A stretch of DNA of 64,000 bases from Thiobacillus sp. (GCA_016124745.1 WGNC01000025.1:62001-126000), one strand, 5' to 3'; positions 47,727 through 57,984 are shown, counted from the first letter of the stretch. The notes: generated by a model from the letters alone, not told the origin. Numbers and translations are program-made.

Positions 47727-47768
47727 CGAATATTTCAACACGGGCGCGATTGTGGTTGAATAAAATTC
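47727..47768. promoter_or_regulatory. AT-rich operator-like region, lplT/LysR divergent promoters
   Basis: An AT-rich patch in otherwise GC-rich DNA, with GAATATTTC (47728-47736) and GAATAAAATTC (47758-47768, GAAT-N3-ATTC dyad). Position and T-N11-A-like spacing suit LysR-type autoregulation of the gene at 47794. Confidence 0.35.
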
Positions 47769-47793
47769 TTTTTTGACCCGGGGGCGGATATTT

Positions 47794-48738
47794 ATGGCCG
47801 ACCGCAGACTGCAAGTATTCTACACCGTAGCCAAGCAACTCAGCTTCACCAAGGCAGCCGACATCCTCTACATGACGCAGCCAGCTGTGACGTTTCAGGT
47901 CAAGCAGTTGGAAGAGCATTTCAACACCCGGCTGTTCGAGCGCAGCCACGGCAAGATATCGCTTACGCCCGCAGGGGATCTGGTACTGGGCTATGCTGAG
48001 CGAATTCTGGCGTTGACCGGCGAAATGGAAGCGCGCGTAGGCGAGTTGACCGGACAGGTCACCGGCCCGCTGATGATAGGTGCCTCGACCACGATCGCCG
48101 AATACCAGTTGCCGCGGATTCTGGGCGAATTCAAGGAACGCTTCCCGCAGGTGCAGGCACGACTGACGGTTGCCAACTCGGAAACCGTCGCGGCGAAAGT
48201 CGCGGATCATTCGCTTGATGTCGGCCTGATCGAGGCACCGTCACACAATCCCAACCTGACCACGCTGGCATGCTGCGAAGACGAACTCGTCATGATTTGT
48301 GCGCCTGGCTTCAAGCTGGCCTCGCGCGCGAGCGTCAACGCGCGCGACATCGCGGATCAGCCGTATGTGTCGCGCGAGCATGGTTCGGGCACGCGCGAAG
48401 TGGTGGACGACTTCTTCAAGAACAACGGCGTCAACCCGGATGACCTCCATATCGAAATGGAACTGGGCAGCCGCGAGGCGATCAAGGGCGCGGTCGAGGC
48501 AGGTCTTGGCGTGGCCATCATGTCGGCATCCACCGTCACCAAGGAGATTCAGCTCGGTACGCTGGTTGCCGTGAAGCTGAGCCCGAGGCTGACGCGTGAA
48601 CTGACCATGGTCTACGCGCCGGAGAAATTCCGCAGCAAGCTGCTCGACGCCTTCATCACCTTTGTCGAAAACAAGTTTCAGCAGTGCAATATCGACGTCA
48701 TTCCATTGAAACGCCCGGCAAAGGGACGCGGTCGCTGA
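47794..48738 (+). CDS. LysR-type transcriptional regulator
   Basis: 314 residues. N-terminal winged helix: LQVFYTVAKQLSFTKAADIL, MTQPAVTFQVKQLEEHFN, TRLFERSHGKISLTPAG. A CysB/CbbR/CysL-like effector domain follows (TGPLMIGASTTIAEYQLPRI; SREAIKGAVEAGLGVAIMSA). The closest known subgroups control sulfur assimilation or CO2 fixation; I cannot choose between them. It overlaps the next gene (TGATG) and is divergent from lplT. Confidence 0.9.
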   Translation: MADRRLQVFYTVAKQLSFTKAADILYMTQPAVTFQVKQLEEHFNTRLFERSHGKISLTPAGDLVLGYAERILALTGEMEARVGELTGQVTGPLMIGASTTIAEYQLPRILGEFKERFPQVQARLTVANSETVAAKVADHSLDVGLIEAPSHNPNLTTLACCEDELVMICAPGFKLASRASVNARDIADQPYVSREHGSGTREVVDDFFKNNGVNPDDLHIEMELGSREAIKGAVEAGLGVAIMSASTVTKEIQLGTLVAVKLSPRLTRELTMVYAPEKFRSKLLDAFITFVENKFQQCNIDVIPLKRPAKGRGR

Positions 48739-49112
48739 TGCAGGACAGCAAGCGCCTGGCTTCCCTGTTCAGAAATTTGTCGGAACCCAGGCAGCAGGCA
48801 TTGCTGGAATATGCGGAGTTCCTAGCCGGCAAGGAAGGTTCTGAAATGGCGGCAGCGCCTCCGGCCGAGCCGCTACCCATCCCGCGTCCCGAACAGGAAA
48901 ACGTGGTCAAGGCGATTCAGCGTTTGATGCAGACTTATCCGATGCTGGAACGCAATCATATTTTTCACGAGGCGTCCGCCCAGATGACGCGTCATCTGGT
49001 TCACGGCGTGGCTGCCGTCGAAGCCATAGACGAACTCGAGCGGATTTTCGCGCGCCGCTATCAGGCGCACCTCGACGCGTTGAATAAGGACTCGCTGTCG
49101 CCCGAAGCTTAA
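48738..49112 (+). CDS. Hypothetical protein (124 aa) coupled to LysR gene
   Basis: ATG 48738 shares a base with the LysR stop. All-helical: RLASLFRNLSEPRQQALLEY, a Pro-rich linker (PPAEPLPIPRPEQ), then VVKAIQRLMQTYPMLERNHI and HGVAAVEAIDELERIFARRY. No signal peptide or cysteine. Conserved-looking but family not recognised; the coupling suggests it works with the regulator. Confidence 0.7.
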   Translation: MQDSKRLASLFRNLSEPRQQALLEYAEFLAGKEGSEMAAAPPAEPLPIPRPEQENVVKAIQRLMQTYPMLERNHIFHEASAQMTRHLVHGVAAVEAIDELERIFARRYQAHLDALNKDSLSPEA

Positions 49113-49426
49113 GCAACAGACTCGGGCAACGCGCGCCCGCATTGCCAGCAACTCAGAAAATTGCCGGGATTGGGTTCGCCACAGTTCGGACACGTCTTTT
49201 CCTGCCCGGGTTTCATGTTCCGGCAGCCCTCCAGGATCTCGCGTGCGCGCAACGCCTGGCTGTCGTCATCGACCCACACTTCCGGTTGAGCCTGCATGAA
49301 AGGCACTTCTCCCATCGCGCCGGCAGCATTGACGTTGAAGATGTGGGTGACGATGCCGAGACTGGACAGGGTGTCGACAGCCAGTTGGGCGTCGAGCAGG
49401 GTGGGGGCGATGTGGACCCGTTTCAT
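49109..49426 (-). CDS. DUF2007-like protein with C-terminal zinc ribbon
   Basis: 105 residues. The N-terminal 65 (VHIAPTLLDAQLAVDTLSSL; GIVTHIFNVNAAG; QPEVWVDDDSQALRAREIL) resemble DUF2007, a small alpha/beta putative signal-transducing domain. The end has a CPNCGEPNPGNFLSCWQCG zinc ribbon with two CxxC pairs. It lies 15 bp downstream of the Fur-family gene, on the same strand, so it is probably cotranscribed. Confidence 0.82.
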   Translation of the reverse strand: MKRVHIAPTLLDAQLAVDTLSSLGIVTHIFNVNAAGAMGEVPFMQAQPEVWVDDDSQALRAREILEGCRNMKPGQEKTCPNCGEPNPGNFLSCWQCGRALPESVA

Positions 49427-49441
49427 CGACGGGTGGCAGCC

Positions 49442-49861
49442 TCAGTCTTTGCGGCGGACGCGCACGATCAGATCGATGACTTCGGTCACCATGCCGGCAG
49501 GCAAGGGAGGCAGGCCGGATATCTGCACATGCTCGGCGTCGATGTCGGAGAGCTTGCCGCTGTCGACTTCGTAGAGATGATGATGCGGGCTGGTGTTGGG
49601 GTCGAAGAACACCTTGCAGGGATCGACGATCACCTCGCGCACCAGGCCCTTTTCCAGAAAAAGCCTGAGCGTGTTGTATACCGTGGCCTTAGAGGTCTCC
49701 GAGTGACGGGTATTGACGACGGCCATCACCTGGTCGGCCGACAGGTGCTCCTGACGTGAAAACAGCGCGTACGCAATCTCAATCCGCTGATGGGTCGGAT
49801 TGATGTCGTGACCGCGCAGCAGGCCGGCCATATTGTCGCGCGTGTAATGCATGGGACTCAT
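49442..49861 (-). CDS. Fur-family transcriptional regulator
   Basis: 139 residues. Winged helix: LLRGHDINPTHQRIEIAYAL, HLSADQVMAVV, ETSKATVYNTLRLFLEKGLV. The regulatory metal motif is PNTSPHHHLYEVDSGKLSDI, with three consecutive His. The C-terminal CxxC zinc sites of Fur/Zur/PerR are missing, which is as in Irr-like members. The metal or haem sensed is uncertain. ATG 49861 or 49852. Divergent from hisD. Confidence 0.88.
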   Translation of the reverse strand: MSPMHYTRDNMAGLLRGHDINPTHQRIEIAYALFSRQEHLSADQVMAVVNTRHSETSKATVYNTLRLFLEKGLVREVIVDPCKVFFDPNTSPHHHLYEVDSGKLSDIDAEHVQISGLPPLPAGMVTEVIDLIVRVRRKD

Positions 49862-49991
49862 GATAATCAGCAATCTGGACTTTGTCTAATTTCCGGAATG
49901 GGTATGAATTTTGTTCGGGAAAGCTAGGCCAGGGATGGAGGAACGCCAAAAACCGGTACAATCGTCATCGGATTTTTGGAGATGGATTCCT

Positions 49992-51296
49992 GTGGTTACG
50001 CTCACCCGCCTCGATAGCACGCAACCTGATTTCCAGGCGCGTCTCTCCCACTTGTTGCAGTTCGATGATGCCGCCGACGCCGCCATCGAGCAGACGGTTG
50101 CGGGGATTCTGGATGACGTGAAAAAGCGGGGCGACGCTGCGGTGCTCGAATATACGGAGCGTTTCGACCGACTGCCCGCGGCTTCGCTGGCAAGTCTGGA
50201 GTTGAGCACAGTCCAGTTGCAGGCAGCACTCACACAACTGCCGTCCGACACGCGCCTGGCGCTGGAAGCCGCGGCGGATCGGGTGCGACGCTACCACGAG
50301 CGGCAGACCCAGGCATCATGGACCTATACCGAGGACGACGGTACCGTGCTTGGGCAGCAGATCACCCCGCTCGACCGTGTCGGGCTGTACGTGCCCGGCG
50401 GCAAGGCTGCGTATCCCTCGTCCGTATTGATGAATGCGATTCCGGCCAAGGTGGCGGGTGTATCAGAACTCGTCATGGTCGTGCCGACGCCAGGAGGGGA
50501 ACAGAATCAACTGGTGCTGGCAGCCGCCGCGATTGCCGGCGTGGATCGCGTGTTCACCATCGGCGGCGCGCAGGCAGTTGCCGCGCTGGCCTACGGCACC
50601 GAAACCGTGCCGCAGGTCGACAAGATCGTCGGCCCGGGCAATGCCTACGTGGCAGCAGCCAAGCGTCGGGTGTTCGGCACGGTGGGAATCGACATGATCG
50701 CGGGGCCTTCCGAAATCCTCGTGATCGCCGATGGCCATACGCCGCCGGAATGGGTGGCGATGGATCTGTTCTCGCAGGCCGAGCACGACGAGATGGCGCA
50801 ATCGATCCTGCTGTCGCCCGATGCCGCCTATCTCGATGCAGTTGCGGCGGCGATCGGCAAGCTTATCGACGAGATGCCGCGCAGCGAGGTGATCCGGACC
50901 TCGCTGACCAACCGCGGCGCGCTGATCAAGACGCGTGATCTCGACGACGCTGCGGCGATCTCGAACGCGGTCGCGCCGGAACATCTGGAACTGTCGGTGG
51001 TCGACCCCGACGCGCTGCTGCCGAAACTGCGTCATGCCGGGGCGATTTTCATGGGCAAGAACACCTGCGAGGCGCTCGGCGACTATTGTGCGGGGCCGAA
51101 TCACGTGCTGCCTACCTCGCGCACCGCGCGCTTCTCGTCGCCGCTGGGCGTGTACGACTTCCAGAAGCGCAGCAGCCTGATCCACGTGTCGCAGGACGGT
51201 GCGCAGACGCTCGGTCGGATCGCCGCCACGCTTGCCTATGGCGAGGGCCTGCAGGCCCACGCACGCTCTGCCGAGTACCGCCTGATTCATAAATGA
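49992..51296 (+). CDS. hisD: Histidinol dehydrogenase
   Basis: 434 residues from GTG 49992. HisD oxidises histidinol to histidine with [50 protein letters not shown] (zinc site), and APEHLEL are hallmark motifs. It heads the operon; hisG, its common upstream neighbour, is absent. ATGA overlap with hisC. Confidence 0.96.
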   Translation: MVTLTRLDSTQPDFQARLSHLLQFDDAADAAIEQTVAGILDDVKKRGDAAVLEYTERFDRLPAASLASLELSTVQLQAALTQLPSDTRLALEAAADRVRRYHERQTQASWTYTEDDGTVLGQQITPLDRVGLYVPGGKAAYPSSVLMNAIPAKVAGVSELVMVVPTPGGEQNQLVLAAAAIAGVDRVFTIGGAQAVAALAYGTETVPQVDKIVGPGNAYVAAAKRRVFGTVGIDMIAGPSEILVIADGHTPPEWVAMDLFSQAEHDEMAQSILLSPDAAYLDAVAAAIGKLIDEMPRSEVIRTSLTNRGALIKTRDLDDAAAISNAVAPEHLELSVVDPDALLPKLRHAGAIFMGKNTCEALGDYCAGPNHVLPTSRTARFSSPLGVYDFQKRSSLIHVSQDGAQTLGRIAATLAYGEGLQAHARSAEYRLIHK

Positions 51297-52357
51297 GCCG
51301 CTATTGGAGCGCAGTGGTGCACGGCCTGACGCCCTACATACCGGGCGAGCAGCCGAAGCTGGCCAAGTTGGTCAAGCTCAACACCAACGAGAACCCCTAC
51401 GGGCCGAGCCCGAGGGTGCTCGATGCCGTGCGTGCGGAGGCCGCCGACACGCTGCGCCTGTATCCCGATCCCAATTCCGACCGCCTGCGTGCCGGAATTG
51501 GCGCCTATCATGGCGTGACGCCCGATCAGATATTTGTTGGCAACGGTTCCGACGAGGTGCTGGCGCATGCCTTCATGGCGTTGCTGAAGCACGACAAGCC
51601 GATTCTGTTTCCCGACATCACCTACAGCTTTTACCCGGTGTATTGCGGACTCTATGAAATCGCTTACCGCGCGGTTCCGCTCACGGAATCGTTCGAGGTC
51701 CGGGTCGACGATTACCTCACGCCAAACGGCGGAGTGATTTTCCCCAATCCCAATGCGCCGACCGGGCGACTGCTGGCGTTGGGGGAAGTGGAGCGACTGC
51801 TGCTGAACAATCAGGACTCCGTCGTGGTAATCGATGAAGCCTATATCGACTTCGGCGGCCAGTCGGCGGTTGAACTGGTCGAACGCCATCCGCAGTTGCT
51901 GGTGACCCGCACGCTGTCGAAATCACACGCGTTGGCCGGTCTGCGCGTGGGCTATGCGATTGGACAGTCGCATCTGATCGAGGCGCTTAACCGGGTGAAG
52001 AACAGTTTCAATTCCTATCCGCTTGACCGCTTTGCCCAGGCAGGTGCGCTGGCATCGATGGAAGATCGCGCCTATTTCGAGGGCATTTGCGCGAAAGTGG
52101 TGGCAACCCGCACTGGCCTGGTCACTAAAATGGAAAAGCTCGGCTTCGAGGTGCTGCCCTCAACCGCCAATTTCATCTTCGCCCGTCATCCTGCGCACGA
52201 CGGAGCAAAGCTGGCCACCGCGCTGCGGGAACGCAGCGTCATCGTGCGTCATTTCAGCAAGCCGGCCCGCATTGCGCCGTTTTTGCGCATTACGGTGGGT
52301 ACCGACGCACAGTGCGATATGCTGCTTGCCGCATTGAAAGCGATTGTGGCCTGCTAG
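51293..52357 (+). CDS. hisC: Histidinol-phosphate aminotransferase
   Basis: 354 residues, PLP fold type [40 protein letters not shown], and the PLP-lysine region [19 protein letters not shown] are all present. It transaminates imidazole acetol phosphate. Overlaps hisD by four bases. Confidence 0.96.
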   Translation: MSRYWSAVVHGLTPYIPGEQPKLAKLVKLNTNENPYGPSPRVLDAVRAEAADTLRLYPDPNSDRLRAGIGAYHGVTPDQIFVGNGSDEVLAHAFMALLKHDKPILFPDITYSFYPVYCGLYEIAYRAVPLTESFEVRVDDYLTPNGGVIFPNPNAPTGRLLALGEVERLLLNNQDSVVVIDEAYIDFGGQSAVELVERHPQLLVTRTLSKSHALAGLRVGYAIGQSHLIEALNRVKNSFNSYPLDRFAQAGALASMEDRAYFEGICAKVVATRTGLVTKMEKLGFEVLPSTANFIFARHPAHDGAKLATALRERSVIVRHFSKPARIAPFLRITVGTDAQCDMLLAALKAIVAC

Positions 52358-52387
52358 AATTCGTTTACAGCATTATTTTCCTACGCC

Positions 52388-52975
52388 ATGCGCACCGCCC
52401 AAGTCACCCGCAACACCCTGGAAACCCGGATCACGGTCGGCCTCAACCTCGACGGTACCGGCATCAGCAAGCTCGCGACCGGCGTGCCTTTCCTCGATCA
52501 CATGCTTGACCAGATCGCACGCCACGGCCTGATCGACCTGGAGATCGAGGCCAAGGGGGATCTGCACATCGACGCTCACCACACGGTGGAAGATACCGGC
52601 ATTACGCTGGGACAGGCCTTTGCGCAGGCGCTTGGCGACAAGAAGGGCATCCGTCGCTATGGGCACGCCTACGTGCCGCTCGACGAGGCGCTTTCGCGCG
52701 TGGTGATCGACCTGTCGGGCCGGCCGGGCCTCGAGTATCACGTCGACTACACGCGTGCGCGCATTGGCGAGTTCGATGTCGACCTGTTCCTCGAATTCTT
52801 CCGCGGTTTCATCAATCATGCCGGGGTGACGCTGCATATCGACAACCTGCGCGGCATCAACGCGCACCATCAGGCCGAGACCATTTTCAAGGCCTTCGGC
52901 CGGGCCCTGCGCATGGCGGTGGAAGCAGACGCGCGCATGGGCGATGCTCTGCCGTCGACAAAAGGGTCACTGTGA
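52388..52975 (+). CDS. hisB: Imidazoleglycerol-phosphate dehydratase
   Basis: 195 residues; monofunctional, without the HisB phosphatase domain of E. coli. Metal-binding His clusters: [51 protein letters not shown]. Followed by hisH with a four-base overlap. Confidence 0.96.
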   Translation: MRTAQVTRNTLETRITVGLNLDGTGISKLATGVPFLDHMLDQIARHGLIDLEIEAKGDLHIDAHHTVEDTGITLGQAFAQALGDKKGIRRYGHAYVPLDEALSRVVIDLSGRPGLEYHVDYTRARIGEFDVDLFLEFFRGFINHAGVTLHIDNLRGINAHHQAETIFKAFGRALRMAVEADARMGDALPSTKGSL

Positions 52976-53658
52976 GCGTCGATATCGCCGTCATCGATTA
53001 CGGCATGGCCAACCTGCGTTCGGTGTCCAAGGCCATCGAGCACGTCGCGCCAGCGGCGAGTGTCGCGGTGACATCCGATCCCGCGGTGATTGCCGCGGCC
53101 GGGCGGGTGGTCTTTCCGGGGCAGGGCGCCGCACCAGATTGCATGCGCGAAATCGATGCGCGTGGTCTGCGTCAGGTGATTATCGACGCTGCCCATAGCA
53201 AGCCTTTTCTGGGCATCTGCATGGGGCTGCAGGTGCTGTTCGAACACAGCGAGGAAGGCGATGCCGACTGCCTGGGCATTCTTCCGGGCACGGTGCAGCG
53301 CTTTCCGCACGAGGCAATGCATGATGAAGCCGGCGACAAGCTCAAGGTGCCTCACATGGGCTGGAACAACGTCCATCAGGCTTCCGCCCACCCGCTGTGG
53401 GCGGGCATCGAGGAAGGTGCGCGTTTCTACTTCGTGCACAGCTACTTTGTGCAGCCCGATTCACCTGAAGTGATCGCCGGTTTTTCGCATTACCCGTTTC
53501 CCTTCACCTGCGCGGTGGCGGCCGGGAACATGTTCGCTGTCCAGTTCCATCCGGAAAAAAGCGGCGATGCCGGACTGATGCTGCTGGGCAATTTTGTAAC
53601 CTGGAATCCGGGTGCGAGAGAATCCGCCTGTGATATGTCCGGCGCGGCCTGCGCCTAA
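52972..53658 (+). CDS. hisH: Imidazole glycerol phosphate synthase subunit HisH
   Basis: 228 residues from GTG 52972. Class I glutaminase triad: Cys in [14 protein letters not shown] and His/Glu in [12 protein letters not shown]. It feeds ammonia to HisF. The C-terminus extends about 15 residues past the usual end ([17 protein letters not shown]). Confidence 0.95.
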   Translation: MSVDIAVIDYGMANLRSVSKAIEHVAPAASVAVTSDPAVIAAAGRVVFPGQGAAPDCMREIDARGLRQVIIDAAHSKPFLGICMGLQVLFEHSEEGDADCLGILPGTVQRFPHEAMHDEAGDKLKVPHMGWNNVHQASAHPLWAGIEEGARFYFVHSYFVQPDSPEVIAGFSHYPFPFTCAVAAGNMFAVQFHPEKSGDAGLMLLGNFVTWNPGARESACDMSGAACA

Positions 53659-53676
53659 TTCATTTACTGTACGAGC

Positions 53677-54432
53677 ATGTTGATAATTCCCGCGATCGAC
53701 CTTAAGGACGGCCACTGCGTGCGTCTCGAGCAAGGCGAAATGGACAAGGCTACCGTGTTTTCAGAAGATCCAGCGGCCATGGCACGGCACTGGAAGGACC
53801 AGGGTGCGCGCCGCTTGCACTTGGTCGATCTCAACGGTGCGTTTGCCGGCAAGCCGGTCAACGACCAGGCGATTCGCTTCATCGTCGATGCAGTGGGCGA
53901 TGAGATGCCCGTTCAACTCGGTGGCGGGATTCGTGATCTCGCCACGATCGAGCGCTATCTCGACGGCGGTGTGCGTTACGTCATCATCGGTACGGCAGCA
54001 GTGAAAAACCCCGGCTTTCTGCACGAAGCCTGCGACGCCTTCCCCGGTCACGTGATGGTTGGGCTCGACGCCAAGGACGGCAAGATTGCGGTCGAGGGAT
54101 GGTCCAAAATCACCGGCCACGACGTGATCGACCTCGCCAAGCGTTTCGAGGGCTATGGCGTGGAGGCCGTCATCTACACCGATATCGGGCGCGACGGCAT
54201 GCTGACCGGGGTGAACGTGAATGCCACGCAGCGCCTGGCGCAGGCCTTGTCAATCCCGGTCATCGCCAGCGGCGGCGTGACCAATCTGGATGACGTCAGG
54301 GCCCTGTCCGCTGTCGCCAAGGATGGCATCATCGGTGCGATCACGGGGCGTGCGATCTATCAGGGGACGCTGGATTTCCCCCAGGCGCAGAAGCTGGCCG
54401 ATGAACTGGCAGGTGGCGTGTTCGGGGTATGA
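53677..54432 (+). CDS. hisA: ProFAR isomerase
   Basis: 251 residues, (beta/alpha)8 barrel. Catalytic Asp in [17 protein letters not shown] and the second in [14 protein letters not shown]; phosphate loops [15 protein letters not shown] and [13 protein letters not shown]. It converts ProFAR to PRFAR. One base before hisF. Confidence 0.96.
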   Translation: MLIIPAIDLKDGHCVRLEQGEMDKATVFSEDPAAMARHWKDQGARRLHLVDLNGAFAGKPVNDQAIRFIVDAVGDEMPVQLGGGIRDLATIERYLDGGVRYVIIGTAAVKNPGFLHEACDAFPGHVMVGLDAKDGKIAVEGWSKITGHDVIDLAKRFEGYGVEAVIYTDIGRDGMLTGVNVNATQRLAQALSIPVIASGGVTNLDDVRALSAVAKDGIIGAITGRAIYQGTLDFPQAQKLADELAGGVFGV

Positions 54433-54433
54433 C

Positions 54434-55189
54434 GTGCTAGCCAAGCGCATCATTCCCTGTCTCGACGTCACCAATGGCCGAGTGGTCAAGGGGACCAATT
54501 TTGTCGAGTTGAAGGATGCCGGGGACCCCGTGGAAATCGCGCGCCGCTACAATGAGGAAGGCGCGGACGAACTGACGTTTCTGGATATCACCGCGTCGTC
54601 CGACAATCGCGACCTGATCCTCCACATCATCGAAGCGGTGGCGTCGGAGGTGTTCATCCCCCTGACCGTGGGCGGCGGGGTGCGTGTGGTGGCCGATATC
54701 CAGCGACTGCTGAATGCAGGCGCGGACAAGGTGAGCATCAACACGTCGGCCGTCAACAATCCGCAACTGGTGAAGGATGCATCCGACCGCTACGGCAACC
54801 AGTGCATCGTGGTGGCGATCGACGCCAAGCGCCGCGGTGACCACTGGGAAGTCTTCACCCACGGTGGCCGCACGGCCACCGGGCTCGACGCGATCGAGTG
54901 GGCGAAAAAAATGGAAGCCTTCGGTGCGGGTGAACTGTTGCTGACCTCGATGGACCGGGATGGTACCAAGAGCGGATTCGACCTGGAATTGACGCGCGCG
55001 ATTTCCGACGCAGTCGACATTCCCATCATCGCCAGCGGCGGCGTGGGCACGCTCCAGCATCTGGTCGACGGCGTCAAGCAAGGTCGCGCCGATGCCGTGC
55101 TCGCGGCGAGCATTTTCCACTTCAGCGAACACGCCATCGAAGATGCCAAGCGTTACATGAAGCGGCATGGCATCGAGGTGCGCCTGTGA
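54434..55189 (+). CDS. hisF: Imidazole glycerol phosphate synthase subunit HisF
   Basis: 251 residues from GTG 54434. The cyclase barrel opens [18 protein letters not shown] and has [19 protein letters not shown] and [14 protein letters not shown] phosphate loop. It joins with HisH. Overlaps hisI by four bases. Confidence 0.96.
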   Translation: MLAKRIIPCLDVTNGRVVKGTNFVELKDAGDPVEIARRYNEEGADELTFLDITASSDNRDLILHIIEAVASEVFIPLTVGGGVRVVADIQRLLNAGADKVSINTSAVNNPQLVKDASDRYGNQCIVVAIDAKRRGDHWEVFTHGGRTATGLDAIEWAKKMEAFGAGELLLTSMDRDGTKSGFDLELTRAISDAVDIPIIASGGVGTLQHLVDGVKQGRADAVLAASIFHFSEHAIEDAKRYMKRHGIEVRL

Positions 55190-55572
55190 GCGACTGGCTG
55201 GATGCCGTTAAATGGGATGCGCAGGGACTGGTGCCGGCCATTGCCCAGGATGCAGCCAGCGGCGAGATCCTGATGGTCGCGTGGATGAATCGCGAGGCGC
55301 TGGAGGAAACTGCGCGTACCTTGCGCGGTGTCTACTGGTCGCGTTCGCGCAGCAAACTGTGGCGCAAGGGCGAGGAATCAGGTCACGTTCAGAACATCAG
55401 TGAAATCCGGCTGGACTGCGACAACGATGTGGTGTTGTTGAAGATTGAACAAGTCGGGGGCATTGCCTGTCATACGGGGCGACGCTCCTGTTTCTTTCAG
55501 AAGCTTGAAAACGGTCACTGGGTGACGACTGCCCCGGTGCTGAAAAGCCCCGCCGAGATCTACCGCAAATGA
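55186..55572 (+). CDS. hisI: Phosphoribosyl-AMP cyclohydrolase
   Basis: 128 residues from GTG 55186; single domain separate from HisE. Zn/Mg ligands: Cys and Asp in [15 protein letters not shown] and Cys pair in [32 protein letters not shown] is the substrate region. Confidence 0.96.
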   Translation: MSDWLDAVKWDAQGLVPAIAQDAASGEILMVAWMNREALEETARTLRGVYWSRSRSKLWRKGEESGHVQNISEIRLDCDNDVVLLKIEQVGGIACHTGRRSCFFQKLENGHWVTTAPVLKSPAEIYRK

Positions 55573-55895
55573 GCGACATTCTGAATCGCCTGGCCGAAAC
55601 GCTGGAAGCACGCAAGCAGGCGTCGCCCGACAGCTCCTACGTTGCCAGGCTGTATGCCAAGGGTACCGATGCCATCCTGAAGAAGATCGGTGAGGAGGCG
55701 ACCGAAACGGTGATGGCGGCGAAGGATGGCCAGCCCGAAAAGATTATCTACGAGGTCGCCGATTTGTGGTTTCATACCCTGGTGCTGCTGGCGCACAGGG
55801 GACTTAAGCCAGCGGATGTGCTGAACGAACTGGCACGTCGCGAAGGTCTGTCCGGGCTGGCTGAAAAGGCGAACAGGCAAGGCGAATCGACATGA
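55569..55895 (+). CDS. hisE: Phosphoribosyl-ATP pyrophosphatase
   Basis: 108 residues. MazG-like all-helical fold; [17 protein letters not shown] and [19 protein letters not shown] hold the Mg-binding Glu/Asp. Overlaps hisI and the next gene by four bases each. Confidence 0.96.
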   Translation: MSDILNRLAETLEARKQASPDSSYVARLYAKGTDAILKKIGEEATETVMAAKDGQPEKIIYEVADLWFHTLVLLAHRGLKPADVLNELARREGLSGLAEKANRQGEST

Positions 55896-56230
55896 GTGAC
55901 TGCATCTTCTGCAAAATTGCGGCGGGCCAGCTGCCGTGCAGCAAGGTCTATGAAGATGAGGACGTGCTGGCCTTTCACGATATTCATCCTTTTGCACGGG
56001 TGCATGTCCTGGTCATCCCGAAGCAGCACATTGCCACGCTGGCCGATTGCACGGCCGAGCACGGCAAGCTGCTGGGCAAAATGCTGTTGCTGGCGCCGCG
56101 CCTGGCTCGGGAACTTGGGCTCGATGCGGGTTTCAAGACGCTCATCAACACCGGCCGTGGCGGGGGACAGGAAGTCTTTCATATTCACGTTCACGTATTT
56201 GGCGGGGGCGACCCCGCTCCCAAACTTTAA
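55892..56230 (+). CDS. hinT: HIT-family nucleotide hydrolase, HinT-like
   Basis: 112 residues. [20 protein letters not shown] with the CxxC pair and the catalytic triad HIHVHVFGG. Hydrolyses AMP-lysine/AMP-NH2 type substrates. The position between hisE and tatA is common in betaproteobacteria. Confidence 0.93.
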   Translation: MSDCIFCKIAAGQLPCSKVYEDEDVLAFHDIHPFARVHVLVIPKQHIATLADCTAEHGKLLGKMLLLAPRLARELGLDAGFKTLINTGRGGGQEVFHIHVHVFGGGDPAPKL

Positions 56231-56247
56231 ATAAGAGGAGACTTACC

Positions 56248-56463
56248 ATGGGTAGCTTTAGCATCTGGCATTGGCTGATTGTTCTGGTTGTCGTGCTGCT
56301 GATTTTCGGCACCAAGAAGCTGCGCAATATCGGCAGCGACCTTGGCGGCGCGGTCAAGGGGTTCAAGGAAGGCATGAAGGAAGATGCACCCAGAATCAGT
56401 GAAGGTGGCGATACGGGCGGTCGCACCATCGACGCCGAGGTGAAGGACAAGCAACATTCCTGA
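56248..56463 (+). CDS. tatA: Sec-independent translocase subunit TatA
   Basis: 71 residues; ATG 56248 follows AGAGGAG. One N-terminal membrane helix ([17 protein letters not shown]), the hinge [19 protein letters not shown] and an acidic tail. Forms the Tat pore. 70 bp before tatB. Confidence 0.95.
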   Translation: MGSFSIWHWLIVLVVVLLIFGTKKLRNIGSDLGGAVKGFKEGMKEDAPRISEGGDTGGRTIDAEVKDKQHS

Positions 56464-56533
56464 GATCGTTGGACGAGCCAGACGGGGGGACCCTTTGGTG
56501 CGCTTCCCGTCATCCTGAGTCCTGCCCTCAACT

Positions 56534-57013
56534 ATGTTTGATATCGGCTTTTCCGAACTCCTCATGATCGGCGTGGTGGCGCTGATTGTCATCGGTCCCG
56601 AGCGCCTGCCCAAGGTGGCCCGCACGGCCGGGCATCTGTATGGCCGCATGCAGCGCTATGTCGCAACGGTCAAGACTGATATCAGTCAGGAAATTCAGCT
56701 GGATGAACTGCGTCGCGCCGGTCAAACCTTCAAGGAGTCGATCGAGTCGACGGTTTCCGATATTCAGGAGCAGTCCAGCGTGGTCGACGACTATCTGCGC
56801 AAGGAGACGGCCAGCATCAGCAAGGTGATGGAGGCGATGTCCGTGACAGAGGGGGAACGTCCGCTGACGGAGCCGGCCATGCGGCAGATCGAGGCGGAGC
56901 TGGGACCGCAGCAGAGCCTGCCACTCGATGAGCCGGATCAGAATGCCGCTAGGCCCGCTCCGGCTGCCGTGGTCGAAACCGCCCGCCGCGACAGTAACGG
57001 GACAGCCGCATGA
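56534..57013 (+). CDS. tatB: Sec-independent translocase subunit TatB
   Basis: 159 residues. Membrane helix with the diagnostic Glu: MFDIGFSELLMIGVVALIVI, then GPERLPKVARTAGHLYGRMQ amphipathic helix, and a long variable tail. Works with TatC as the signal-peptide receptor. Overlaps tatC by four bases. Confidence 0.95.
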   Translation: MFDIGFSELLMIGVVALIVIGPERLPKVARTAGHLYGRMQRYVATVKTDISQEIQLDELRRAGQTFKESIESTVSDIQEQSSVVDDYLRKETASISKVMEAMSVTEGERPLTEPAMRQIEAELGPQQSLPLDEPDQNAARPAPAAVVETARRDSNGTAA

Positions 57014-57834
57014 ATCACGCTGAAAACACCTTCATCGCCCATCTCATCGAAATGCGCGATCGCCTGTTGCGCGCAATCCTGGCGATCGTGATCATTTTCA
57101 TCTGTCTGTTTCCATGGGCGCAGGATTTGTATGCGCTGCTCGCCAAACCCATGCTGGCGGCGCTCCCCCAAGGTGGCCAGATGATTGCAACCGAAGTGAC
57201 GACGCCGTTCTTCGTGCCGGTCAAGGTCACCATGATGGCCGCCTTCCTGCTGGCGATGCCCTGGGTGTTCTATCAGGCCTGGGCGTTCGTGGCACCGGGT
57301 CTCTACCAGCATGAAAAGCGTATCGGCGTGCCGCTGGTGATTGCCAGCGTGATTCTGTTTTTGCTGGGGATGTCTTTTGCGTATTTCCTGGTGTTTCCGA
57401 TCGTGTTCGGTTTCATCGTCGGCGTCGCCCCCGAGGGCGTGGCAGTGATGACCGATATCGGAAAATACCTCGACTTCGTGATGACCCTGTTTCTGGCCTT
57501 CGGCATCACGTTCGAGGTCCCGATAGCGGTGGTGCTGCTGGTCAAGATGGGCATGGTGTCGATCGCCAAACTGCGTGAGATCCGGCCCTATGTCATCGTC
57601 GGGGCTTTCGTTGTCGGTGCCATCTTTACCCCGCCCGACGTGATTTCGCAGTTCATGCTAGCCTTTCCACTGTGGATTCTGTATGAGTTGGGCATTATCG
57701 TTTCCATGATGATTACCAAATCCAAGCCCGCACCGGAGTCGGACTATGCACCAATGTCCGAGTCCGACATGGATGCCGAATTCGATCGCATCGAGGCTGG
57801 TCAGGCCGAATCCGGCCCGCACAACGCCAAATAA
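57010..57834 (+). CDS. tatC: Sec-independent translocase subunit TatC
   Basis: 274 residues, six membrane helices. FIAHLIEMRDRLLRAILAIV (signal-peptide site), FYQAWAFVAPGLYQHEKR and FGITFEVPIAVVLLVKMGMV are TatC signatures. The C-terminal 30 residues are a cytoplasmic acidic tail. Last gene of the his-tat operon. Tat could export folded redox proteins; the predicted substrates were not identified here. Confidence 0.96.
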   Translation: MNHAENTFIAHLIEMRDRLLRAILAIVIIFICLFPWAQDLYALLAKPMLAALPQGGQMIATEVTTPFFVPVKVTMMAAFLLAMPWVFYQAWAFVAPGLYQHEKRIGVPLVIASVILFLLGMSFAYFLVFPIVFGFIVGVAPEGVAVMTDIGKYLDFVMTLFLAFGITFEVPIAVVLLVKMGMVSIAKLREIRPYVIVGAFVVGAIFTPPDVISQFMLAFPLWILYELGIIVSMMITKSKPAPESDYAPMSESDMDAEFDRIEAGQAESGPHNAK

Positions 57835-57881
57835 CGCACTTCTGCAGTGCGCTACATCCTGTTTTGCACCAATGCAGTGCA
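57835..57881 (+). promoter_or_regulatory. Two tandem NtrC-like dyads upstream of amt
   Basis: CGCACTTCTGCAGTGCG (57835-57851) and TGCACCAATGCAGTGCA (57865-57881) are both 5-bp inverted repeats with N7 spacers, the layout of NtrC sites (TGCAC-N7-GTGCA). Their centres are 30 bp apart, about three helical turns, so dimers would lie on one DNA face. They sit 55-100 bp upstream of the sigma-54-like element. Confidence 0.65.
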
Positions 57882-57934
57882 ATCCATTCTGAGCGTCTGG
57901 CAGTCAATTCATTAAAATCAATGACATAAGTGGC

Positions 57935-57950
57935 GGGAATGTTACTTGCT
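57935..57950 (+). promoter_or_regulatory. Sigma-54-like -24/-12 element of amt
   Basis: GG at 57936-57937 and GC at 57948-57949 are ten bases apart, with TTGCT at the -12 position. The -24 side matches the consensus only at GG. Transcription would start near 57961, downstream of the TTG and ATG codons at 57946/57952, which supports ATG 57985 as the amt start. Confidence 0.45.
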
Positions 57951-57984
57951 TATGTCCGGCGGCCATTTTATTTGGAGCGGATGC

